In this document: one piece after another, positions 1 to 7,600 of the stretch
How the letters are laid out: each line of letters opens with the position of its first letter
Numbering within the stretch: position 1 is the stretch's first letter
Origin: CAYOLL01 sp964404765 [NCBI: uncultured Gemmatimonadota bacterium]
GTDB lineage: Bacteria; 4572-55
Direction of reading: 5' to 3'
DNA length: 33,702 nucleotides
Assembly (NCBI GenBank): GCA_964404765.1
Contig: CAYOLL010000061.1
Coordinates: forward strand, 1-33,702
The notes under the pieces: generated by a model
Database searches by the model: none
What the model was told of the DNA's origin: nothing
Seen by the model: the letters and a program-made list of their open reading frames with translations, nothing else
Program-made: the position numbers and the translations under genes

Positions 1-30
1 TCAGTGCACGATTTCACAAGTTTTGCAGTA

Positions 31-46
31 AAGCCTTCGCAAGGTT
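31..46. repeat. Short palindromic repeat (AACCTTGCGAAGGTT family)
   Basis: An imperfect palindrome around CCTTCGCAAGG lies just before the kinase gene. The same word recurs at 26576-26590, 26644-26658 and 33624-33639, always in non-coding DNA. It therefore looks like a dispersed short palindromic repeat of this genome. Confidence 0.5.
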
Positions 47-68
47 ACCCACGCTATAGGCCAACGCT

Positions 69-1499
69 ATGCTGCCTGCAGTTCTGTCATTCAGCGGGTT
101 ATACTCTATCCGGGCCAAGCTGTTTATTGTCTTTTCGCTGGTGCTGGCCCTGATCTCCTTAGCCCTCTTTTTCTTACTGCCCTTGCAGGTGGAGCGGCAG
201 GCCGACCGGTTTATGCTGCGCAAGACCGCCAGTATTGCCGCCGCCGCCGCTAACAATTTAAGCGCTGCGCTCTTCCTCCGGGATCAACTCAGTCTGCGCC
301 GTAGTTTGCTGGATTTGCATAAAAGCGAAGACTTTATTTATCTGGTGGTAGAAGATTCTGCCGGCCGGATCGCCGCCGAATATCGCCTGGAGCAGGCCCA
401 TGAGCTGAACTACAAAATTGCAGATAACCTTATATTGAGTGGACGGGTTGTCCAGGCTTACCAACCGGTGATGTATGATCAGCGGCGGGTCGGCGCTGTT
501 TTTCTCGGTCTTTCACGGCATGAAACAGCCAATGAAGTCTTTAGGAGTCAGCTTTACATCGCCAGCATTTGTCTGGGTGTTTTTTTGCTCGGCCTGGCGG
601 CGGTTTACGGATTGAGTTCTCTTTTGACTCGGCCACTTCTGGCGATTGTCGCGACTGTCAAAGCGATAGCCGATGAAGGCGATTTAACCCGGCGCGCGCC
701 CATCTTATCGCGCGATGAAACCGGCTTTCTGGCGGCCGGCTTTAACCGCATGATCGAGCGGGTCGCCGAAACCCGGCAGCAATTGCAGGAATTAAACCGC
801 AGTCTGGAACAGCGGGTGGATGAACGCACGACGGAACTGCGCCAGTCGCAAGAAGCCCTGCGCAGCTTGTCCGAGCGGTTTGAAATCGTGCGCGAAGAAG
901 AGCAAACCCGCATTGCCCGCGAGATTCATGACGAATTGGGCCAGACCATGACGGCCTTGCAAATGGATTTGTACTGGCTGAGTCAACGCTCACAGCACTC
1001 CAGCGAGTTGACGGAAAAATTAGACGGCATGTCGGCCACCGTCGGCAAGACCATTGAAACGATCCAGCGCATCTGCGCGGAACTGCGGCCCGGTATTCTG
1101 GATACGCTGGGCTTAGATGCGGCCATTGAATGGTACGCCGGCGACTTTTCCCGGCGCAGCGGGCTCGAATGTCTGTGTCTGATCGAGGCGGAGGGCCTGA
1201 CAGCCGACGAGCGTCTGGCCACAACGATCTTCCGCGTCTTTCAGGAGGCCTTGACCAACATCGCCCGCCACGCCCGCGCCAAAAGCGTGGAAGTTACCCT
1301 CAAACAACGGGCTGATAAAATCGTCTTACGGGTGCGGGATAACGGCGTTGGAATTCGGGCGGAGCAGATTAACGACCCGCGTTCGCTGGGCCTGATCGGC
1401 ATTCGCGAGCGGCTGCTGCCCTGGAACGGGCATGTCAAATGGGTTGGGCGCGCCGGTCGCGGCACGATTTTACAAGTTGTGATTCCGACAAAAGGATAG
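69..1499 (+). CDS. Sensor histidine kinase, NarL/DegS type (HisKA_3), membrane bound
   Basis: The 476-residue protein is the sensor of a two-component system and should phosphorylate the response regulator at 1788-2417. A first membrane segment lies near residues 18-38 and a second near 165-185. The extracytoplasmic region between them resembles the CHASE8 type (NNLSAALFLRD followed by VVEDSAGRI). A HAMP domain (about 185-240), a coiled coil, and a HisKA_3 dimerisation domain with REIHDELGQT follow, with H287 as the likely phosphorylated histidine. The C-terminal HATPase_c has an N box (FQEALTNIARHA), a G1 box (VRDNGVGI) and a G2-like RSLGLIGIRERL. The start at 69 has only a weak AGG upstream. 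The ligand cannot be deduced. Family assignment is firm; the partner is inferred from adjacency. Confidence 0.93.
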   Translation: MLPAVLSFSGLYSIRAKLFIVFSLVLALISLALFFLLPLQVERQADRFMLRKTASIAAAAANNLSAALFLRDQLSLRRSLLDLHKSEDFIYLVVEDSAGRIAAEYRLEQAHELNYKIADNLILSGRVVQAYQPVMYDQRRVGAVFLGLSRHETANEVFRSQLYIASICLGVFLLGLAAVYGLSSLLTRPLLAIVATVKAIADEGDLTRRAPILSRDETGFLAAGFNRMIERVAETRQQLQELNRSLEQRVDERTTELRQSQEALRSLSERFEIVREEEQTRIAREIHDELGQTMTALQMDLYWLSQRSQHSSELTEKLDGMSATVGKTIETIQRICAELRPGILDTLGLDAAIEWYAGDFSRRSGLECLCLIEAEGLTADERLATTIFRVFQEALTNIARHARAKSVEVTLKQRADKIVLRVRDNGVGIRAEQINDPRSLGLIGIRERLLPWNGHVKWVGRAGRGTILQVVIPTKG

Positions 1500-1552
1500 C
1501 TACGAATGGCACGAATTCTCACGAATAAAACAAAGAAATAAGTTGATGATCC

Positions 1553-1745
1553 TTAACCTGAATAATTCATAAACGCAAAAGACGCAAGAGGCGCGAAGAA
1601 CACAATCGTTTGATTTGCCTGAGGATAGCCGCATTGGCGACTATTGGATAGAGCGCCGACTTAGTTTTCAGATATAAACTTCTATCTTGCGTCTGTAGCG
1701 TCGTTTGCGCCGCTTGCGCTAAGTTTTGTGAATAATTCAGGTTAA
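1553..1745. mobile_element. MITE-like element, 193 bp, perfect 17-bp terminal inverted repeats
   Basis: The segment begins with TTAACCTGAATAATTCA (1553-1569) and ends with its exact reverse complement TGAATAATTCAGGTTAA (1729-1745). Subterminal GACGCAAGAGGCGC-like sequence on the left is matched by GCGTCGTTTGCGCCGCTTGCGC on the right, so much of the element could fold back on itself. It has no coding capacity. It fills most of the gap between the kinase and its response regulator, which suggests insertion into a formerly tighter pair. No clear target-site duplication is visible. Confidence 0.7.
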
Positions 1746-1774
1746 CGAGAATATTCAGTGATCATTAGTGGCTT

Positions 1775-1781
1775 AAGGAGG
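1775..1781 (+). promoter_or_regulatory. Ribosome binding site that fixes the response regulator start
   Basis: AAGGAGG lies six bases before the ATG at 1788. It favours that start over the in-frame GTG at 1758, which would add ten residues ahead of the receiver domain's first strand. Confidence 0.8.
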
Positions 1782-1787
1782 GACGAC

Positions 1788-2417
1788 ATGATTCGTGTTT
1801 TGATTGTGGACGACCACGCGATTGTTCGGGCCGGTGTGCGGCAAATCCTGGAAGGGCAGGCCGATATTCAAGTGATTGGCGAAGCCGAAAACGGCCAAAA
1901 CGCCCTGGATTTTGTGCGCAAGCATCCGCTGGATTTGGTGCTGCTGGATGTTTCCATGCCGGGAATTAGCTCGCTGGATGTGGTCAAGGAGATTAAGGAT
2001 TTGAAGCCGCAAGTTAATGTGCTGATCTTGAGCATGTACGCTGAAGATGTTTATGCGCTGCGATTTTTGCGGGGCGGGGCTTCGGGCTACATCACCAAAA
2101 AGCGTCCGCAGGATGAGCTGGTGCAGGCGATTCGCAAAGTGGCGTCCGGCGGCAAATATATTGACTCGTCCTTTGCCGAAAAATACCTGTTCGGGCAAAC
2201 CGACGCCGATATGCCGCCGCACGAAAAATTGTCCGACCGCGAATATCAGGTGTTTTGCATGATCGCCTCCGGCAAGCCCGTCTCCGAAATCGGCCATGAA
2301 CTATGTCTGAGCGTTAAAACCATCAGCACCCATCGTGCCCGGATTATGGAGAAGATGCGCATGACCAATAATGCCGAACTGATGCACTACGCTTTCAAGC
2401 ATAAACTGGTGGAATAA
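1788..2417 (+). CDS. LuxR/NarL-family response regulator
   Basis: This 209-residue protein is the DNA-binding partner expected for the upstream HisKA_3 kinase. The receiver domain (residues 1-120) has the acidic pair D8/D9, the phospho-acceptor D54 in LLDVSMPG, and the conserved lysine in the ITKKRPQDEL loop. The C-terminal LuxR-type HTH (about 145-205) reads LSDREYQVFCMIASGK, then SEIGHELCLSVKTISTHR and IMEKMRMTN, the usual four-helix pattern. The strong Shine-Dalgarno AAGGAGG decides the start at ATG 1788. The gene is separated from the kinase by the MITE at 1553-1745, which may alter co-transcription. Target genes are unknown. Confidence 0.93.
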   Translation: MIRVLIVDDHAIVRAGVRQILEGQADIQVIGEAENGQNALDFVRKHPLDLVLLDVSMPGISSLDVVKEIKDLKPQVNVLILSMYAEDVYALRFLRGGASGYITKKRPQDELVQAIRKVASGGKYIDSSFAEKYLFGQTDADMPPHEKLSDREYQVFCMIASGKPVSEIGHELCLSVKTISTHRARIMEKMRMTNNAELMHYAFKHKLVE

Positions 2418-2582
2418 CAGGCAGAAAGGCGTCGTGGGTTCGTGGAGTATGCCGGAGGCATCTTCCTTCAAACTGGTGTCTATACTAACTTGCAGGAAGA
2501 TTCCGCCTGAATGACATGGCCGCAACTTTCCTTAACTTACTTAATGACATTGAGTGTACTTTTCAATAAAAAAGCAGATTTT

Positions 2583-2777
2583 TTAACGAAGCTGATCTGG
2601 ATTAACGTCAAAAATCCATTCATAGCGGTTGGTCTGATTGAGCCAATTGCCCTTGTCGTCCGGCGTAATGCGTTCAAAGGGAATTTGCTCAAAGTCCAGA
2701 CGGCGGATATGATCCAGCTTGGCCAGACGATTGGGCTGGTTCGGGACGCAGTAGTAAAAGATTTGGGCTTTTTTCAT
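2583..2777 (-). pseudogene. Relic of ISP/Eco57I-type restriction-modification (N6 DNA methylase) gene, internal fragment
   Basis: On the minus strand about 64 codons read MKKAQIFYYCV, then LDFEQIPFERITPDDKGNW and LNQT before a stop. From memory, this resembles a block in large type ISP / Eco57I-like restriction-methylase proteins that normally run to about a thousand residues, so this is a fragment. The N-terminal part of such a protein lies at 4369-4569 in the same orientation. The two are separated by the toxin-antitoxin genes at 3042-4225, so one decayed gene may have been interrupted. An open frame extends upstream to 2831, but the homologous part starts at the ATG at 2777. Confidence 0.55.
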
Positions 2778-2887
2778 GCGGATTATCGTTCCGTTTCCGT
2801 ATGTTTTTATGTTTTGAAGAAATAAGTGCATTCAAGGGTAGAACTACAGTGTTTAAGATATTGTTTTTGGAAACATGGTTGCAGACG

Positions 2888-2916
2888 TGTAGCACAGATT
2901 GCTAATCTGTGCTACA
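2888..2916. repeat. Perfect hairpin, 13-bp stem with 3-base loop
   Basis: TGTAGCACAGATT, loop GCT, then AATCTGTGCTACA form a perfect stem. No run of T follows on either strand, so it is better described as a REP-like palindrome than as an intrinsic terminator, although it may still block transcripts. It lies between the restriction-modification relic and the toxin-antitoxin operon. Confidence 0.65.
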
Positions 2917-3041
2917 GCGCCAAAAACATTTTCTTAAATGCTGTATAATAAAAGGCATCACACACAAAAAAAACTGCAGCGTTTTTTAGTAAAAAGGCTT
3001 GAAATCCGTATGAAAAGCTCTATTTTTACGAGGATACTGCT

Positions 3042-3803
3042 ATGCGAATGTTTAACCGTATATTAAGGTTGATAACGATGTTTAAGGCCGACGCACCCAA
3101 ATTAGAAGCGGTCACAACGTCAATTGTTGAGCTGAAAGGCGAAATTAGCCTATATTATTTCAATAATTTGACATATTTGTTTGAGTATTTCTTCATCAAA
3201 AATTTCGGCTGCCGCTACATGAATGGGCTTTTTATCAAACAGCCTAATGGTCCCGTTATCTCCAATTATAAACAACTCATCAAAACTTTAGTCAAGAAAA
3301 AATTGATTCAAACCGATTTGGATATGCTTTTCCAAAAGCATCAGGATGACAATAGCCTTAGTATTCGGGTTAATATTCGCGCTGGTGCTGAAATTCACAA
3401 TCACCAGCCGTTGGAACCGATTGTGCTTGATCTTTTGGAACAAATTGTTGACAAATACGGAAACTTAACAATTGAAGATTTGAAACAACTTGTTGAGAAA
3501 ACCTACACAAAACAACAAGATGCATATAATGGGATTACTGCCGGGGCCGCTATCGGGAGCACGGGCCTGATGTCCATGTTTGGTAATCTTTTTGGAGGCA
3601 TTGTGGGAGGCGTTGTTGGCGCCCTTGCAAGCTATCCCCCAAGCATTTGCGACCCCACATTAATCCTACGTGAAAGCTCTGAAAAAAATGGGTTACGTTT
3701 GTATTGGGAACATTCCCAGCAATATCCAAACACAGACGCAGAACTACAAGAAAAAAATAAGCAGGAAATGCGTTTCTTTGAAGCTCTACGACCCGCCATA
3801 TGA
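3042..3803 (+). CDS. Panacea-like (DUF4065) putative antitoxin with glycine-rich hydrophobic C-terminal segment
   Basis: The 253-residue product is the first gene of a two-gene operon and overlaps the toxin gene by four bases (ATGA). Residues about 30-95 (ISLYYFNNLTYLFEYFF, then YMNGLFIKQPNGPVISNY and LVKKKLI) follow the pattern of Panacea domains: a leading helix, a G..NG strand and a conserved GPV turn. Panacea domains are established antitoxins that neutralise many unrelated toxins. Residues about 165-195 are a glycine-rich hydrophobic stretch (GLMSMFGNLFGGIVGGVVGA) that could enter a membrane or form a glycine zipper, which is unusual for a soluble antitoxin. The start at 3042 has AGGA eight bases upstream; ATG 3048 and 3078 are alternatives. 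The DNA is visibly AT-richer than its surroundings, consistent with acquisition. The Panacea call is from pattern only. Confidence 0.5.
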   Translation: MRMFNRILRLITMFKADAPKLEAVTTSIVELKGEISLYYFNNLTYLFEYFFIKNFGCRYMNGLFIKQPNGPVISNYKQLIKTLVKKKLIQTDLDMLFQKHQDDNSLSIRVNIRAGAEIHNHQPLEPIVLDLLEQIVDKYGNLTIEDLKQLVEKTYTKQQDAYNGITAGAAIGSTGLMSMFGNLFGGIVGGVVGALASYPPSICDPTLILRESSEKNGLRLYWEHSQQYPNTDAELQEKNKQEMRFFEALRPAI

Positions 3804-4225
3804 ATGCTTTGCAAGAACAGTTGCTTAAAACCCTTCAACCCAGACAAATTTGGTATGTTGAAGATAAAGCCATTACTTTTGGGGACGACCAGCGAACAGA
3901 CAAAAGTCGCCGCCCGGTTTTGATTGTCTCCACCAAAGAACTGCTCAAAAAAGTCCCTCGTGTTGTCAACGTCGTTCCTTTGACGACTTCGGTCAGAGGA
4001 TTTGACAAGTACACCCTACCGGTTGAACGCGGCTTTATCAATATTGCCGCCGGATTTGATCCCAAAAGCATTTCCAGCGCTGTTATCAACTACTTTCAGC
4101 CCCTTGCAAAAGATTGTTTTATCGAACGTTGTGCCGAGTTAAATGACGAGACATATCACGCCATCCGCATCGCCATTGCCAATGACGTGATTGGCATCCG
4201 CAACACATTTGATCTTTCGATTTAG
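3800..4225 (+). CDS. PemK/MazF-family toxin (endoribonuclease-like)
   Basis: The 141-residue protein has the PemK/MazF core. PRQIWYVEDKAITFG is the first strand pair, SRRPVLIVSTKELLKKVPRV gives the RPVLIV strand, and NVVPLTTS is the conserved V-P-L-T strand. A C-terminal ECAEL-like RCAELND comes before the last helix. Members of this family cut mRNA or tRNA and are held inactive by the upstream gene's product. The start codon overlaps the preceding stop, implying translational coupling and co-expression with the Panacea-like partner. PemK/MazF toxins usually pair with small AbrB-, MazE- or RHH-type antitoxins, so this pairing is notable. The toxin fold is reasonably clear; activity is inferred. 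Confidence 0.75.
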   Translation: MNALQEQLLKTLQPRQIWYVEDKAITFGDDQRTDKSRRPVLIVSTKELLKKVPRVVNVVPLTTSVRGFDKYTLPVERGFINIAAGFDPKSISSAVINYFQPLAKDCFIERCAELNDETYHAIRIAIANDVIGIRNTFDLSI

Positions 4226-4290
4226 ATTTCCCATGCTCAAAACAGTGTTAGTCGCTATAATTGATGGCCTGCCACGCTTGAATTCTGACT

Positions 4291-4569
4291 TCATGTCGGG
4301 GAGGGGCATCCATGAATGTCCGGAGAACACTGCCCATGAGCCGCACACTGACGATCCCCATTCCCATTGAGCGTGCCGTCGGGATAGACGATGGCGCCAA
4401 ATGCGGTTTTGTAGTCCAATTCCGGGACGAGCAGCAGATTTTTGGCGCGGGCGTATTCTTCCAACAGGCGCAGAAAGGCCGTGCGGACTGCGGTTTCCTT
4501 GCGACTGCCGCCGTACTGTATCAGGGCGTCGGTTTCGCTATAGTAGTTATGGATGAGCTGCTGGGACAT
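4291..4569 (-). pseudogene. N-terminal relic of ISP/Eco57I-type restriction-modification protein
   Basis: Minus-strand codons from ATG 4569 read MSQQLIHNYYSETDALIQYG, then GSRKETAVRTAFLRLLEEYA and LLLVPELDYKT. This is the characteristic N-terminus of large ISP-type restriction-methylases, here carrying the predicted nuclease-side region. Similarity stops after YPDGTL near 4369; the remaining 25 codons are unrelated and the frame ends at 4291, against about a thousand residues in intact proteins. It lies in the same orientation as the fragment at 2583-2777 and is probably the 5' end of the same dead gene. The start lies 101 bases downstream of the end of the giant regulator gene. Confidence 0.65.
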
Positions 4570-4669
4570 GGTTTTTCGTCAAAGAAAAGAAAAATGTTTG
4601 AATCGTCGCTGCAAAAGATGCAAGCGCCGCAACCGTTTTATTTATCTCAGGATCGTAAAGTTTTAGTGG

Positions 4670-7600
4670 TCAATCATCGTCATCATCCCCCGGCGCAGCG
4701 CGGCCTTCCCCCGCTTTCCCAATCTTGTATTTATCGATCAGTTGATGCAGGCGGACGCGGCTGATGCCCAGCGCTTCCGCTGTATTGGTGACGCTGCCTT
4801 CAAAACGTTCCAGGCCGTTTTTTATCAGCCGGGTTTCCATCTCGTACTTTGCTTCTTTCAGCGTTTTGTAGCGGGCGCTGGCATCTGTTCCGCCCGTTTT
4901 GATACTCAGGTCTTCCGCACTCAACCAGGGATGGTCGGACATGATGACGGCGCGTTCGACTTTATGCTCCAGTTCCCGCACATTACCCGGCCATTGATAT
5001 TTTTGCAGCGCTTTGATGGCTTCATCGGTAAAACCGCGGATGGTTTTGCCGGTTTCAGCTTTAAACTTGTTCAGATAGAAATTGGCCAGCAGCGGAATAT
5101 CCCCACCGCGATCCCGCAATGGCGGCATTTCGATCTGGATAATGTTCAGGCGATAGAACAAATCTTTGCGAAACTGCCGGGCCTCCACCATTTCTTCCAG
5201 ATGGCGATTGGTGGCGGCGATAATCCGCACATCAATTTTAACCGGCATCTTACCGCCCACCCGCTGAATTTCCGACTCCTGCAAAACGCGCAGCAGCTTG
5301 ACTTGCAAGTGCAGCGGCAACTCGCCCACTTCGTCCAGAAAAACCGTGCCGGTGTGCCCGGCCTCAAACTTGCCGATCTTTTGGGCATGTGCGCCGGTGA
5401 ACGAGCCTTTCTCGTGCCCGAACAACTCGCTTTCGATCAAATTTTCCGGAATTGCGCCACAATCTATTACGATGTACGGAGCATTTTTGCGCACGCTCAT
5501 ATCGTGGATGGAGTGCGCTACCGACTCTTTGCCGGTGCCGCTTTCGCCATAGATCAAGACTGTGGCGTCGCTGTTGGAAACCTTGCGGATAGAATCCAGC
5601 ACTTTTTGCATCGCCGGGCAGTTGCCGACAATTTTACGCTTATCTTCGAGCAAGGTTTTGAGCTGCTGTTTTTCGGCTTCCAGCTTGCGGACTTTTTCGG
5701 CTTCCAGTTCCAATTGACGGCGGTGTAGTTGAGCATTTTCGATCACCGAGGCGATTTGATGGGCTACTGCGTCCAAAAACTTCATGTCCGACTGGGAAAA
5801 CTCGCCCATGTCTAAGTGACTGTCTACATAAATCACGCCAAAGCGATTGGCTTTGACTTCCAGCGCCACGCACATGACCGAGCGCAATTCCAAATCCAGC
5901 ATACTCTTGGTCGGATCGATTTCGCCCACTTCTTTGACACACGCCGGCTGGCCGGTCTGCATCACATTTTCCGGGATACTGCGGCTATAGTCCAGTTGTC
6001 CGGTCAGGTTGGTTTTGTTTTTAGCGCGGGCGACCCGAATTGTTAGCGGCCGAATTTTGCTTTTTGACTGCGATAGTTTCTCATCTTCCAACATTAACAG
6101 GCAGCGCTCGGCCCCGGAGATTTCCAGCGTAATATCGGCAATTCGGGTTAACAACTCGTCCAGGTCCAGCGTAGAATGGGCAACTTCGATGGCCTCCAGC
6201 AGCATCTCCACATTTTGATAGTCCCGCAGCGGATTGCCGGTTAAGATGTCCGGGACGACCGGCCGGTGCGGCTGCTCTTCGATCAGCGCCGGATGCCAGA
6301 CCATCAGCGGATGGGTCTCACTGACTTTTGCGTGATACAACGCTTGCTCGGCATGGGTCAGCAGCATATCCATTTCATCGGTCGGGCTGCTTTCGGATGG
6401 CAGATTTGGGATGTGATCGGGATAAAGCGCCAGACCGATTTTGATGACCGGTTGACTTAGTGAAAAAGAATGCCCGGTGATGGACGCCAGAATTTTTCGG
6501 GCGTATTCGATCGCCGGTTCCAGGGTCATTTCCGGCAGGAGGACGGCAAATGTGTCTCCGCTTAATCGTGAGCAAACATCTTTGGCACGCGCATTGCGCT
6601 TGATTAATTGGGCGGTTTCGCGCAGGAGCTGATCGGACTTTTGCCGCCCGTTTTCGTAGCTGATACGCTTAAAGCCCTTAATATCCAGCACGAGGATCGC
6701 CGCAGAGGAACCTCCGAATTTTTTTACGGTCTCGATTTCGGCCCGCAGTTGCTCTTCAAAATATGGACGCAAATAAAGTTGGGTCAGCGTATCCACATTC
6801 GACTTTTCGTAAAGCATGGCATTCACCAGCGCCACAGCGGCCTGATCGGCCAGCGCTTGCAGCAGGCTCAAACCTTCGCCGTTAAAACGGGCTTCCTCAG
6901 AGACGTGGATGCTGTCCACATACAGGATGCCCAACAGATCATCCTTGCCGGGGACGGGTTCCGGGTTCTCGCCGGTGCGAATCAGCCGGCGGCCCAGCGG
7001 AATGGCCATGACCGAGCACAGGCCCATATTGGCTACGCTGCGCTGCTCCAGCAATTTTTCCTCATTAAAAATATTGGAAACAAACAACGGCTCTTTGGTT
7101 TTGAGGACGCGGTTGATGACGGTGAAGGACAGTTGGTATTGGCCGCTGATCAAATTCGGCAGCAGGTCCTCGCCTTGTTTATTCCGGACAATGCGCGGCT
7201 CCAGTTTTTCGGAACCATCGTAGAGCAACAGGCAGCCGCGGGTGGCCTGCACAAAGCGAATGGCCAGGTCCACAATCTTGACCAGCAGCTCATTAAGAAC
7301 CAGACTGCTGTTGAGAATCTGAATAATCTCCATCATCTCGGAAAAATAAGCTCCGGACCCGGCCAAACCCTCGCGCCCCTGAGTGGAAATCGCCTGATGC
7401 AGATCGGCCAGCTCATTCAGTTTAAGCTGCACGATTTTAAATTTTTCCTCGTGGCTTTGGCTGGTGTTGTCCAAAAAGATTTGCAAATCAGCCAGCACAG
7501 ACGTGGCCTTGGCCGCCGGATCGGTGTGCTCAACCGGCTCCGGTCTAAAACCGGCGCCTTCCACCCAGGCATAGTTGGATAAATTGGCAAACTTGGCATA

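Noticed and set aside
1758-1787. Upstream GTG start for the response regulator
   Set aside because: AAGGAGG is placed for ATG 1788, and the receiver domain begins with MIRVLIVDD there.
2511-2825. A 104-codon plus-strand frame
   Set aside because: It is opposite the recognisable restriction-modification relic and has no start signal or domain.
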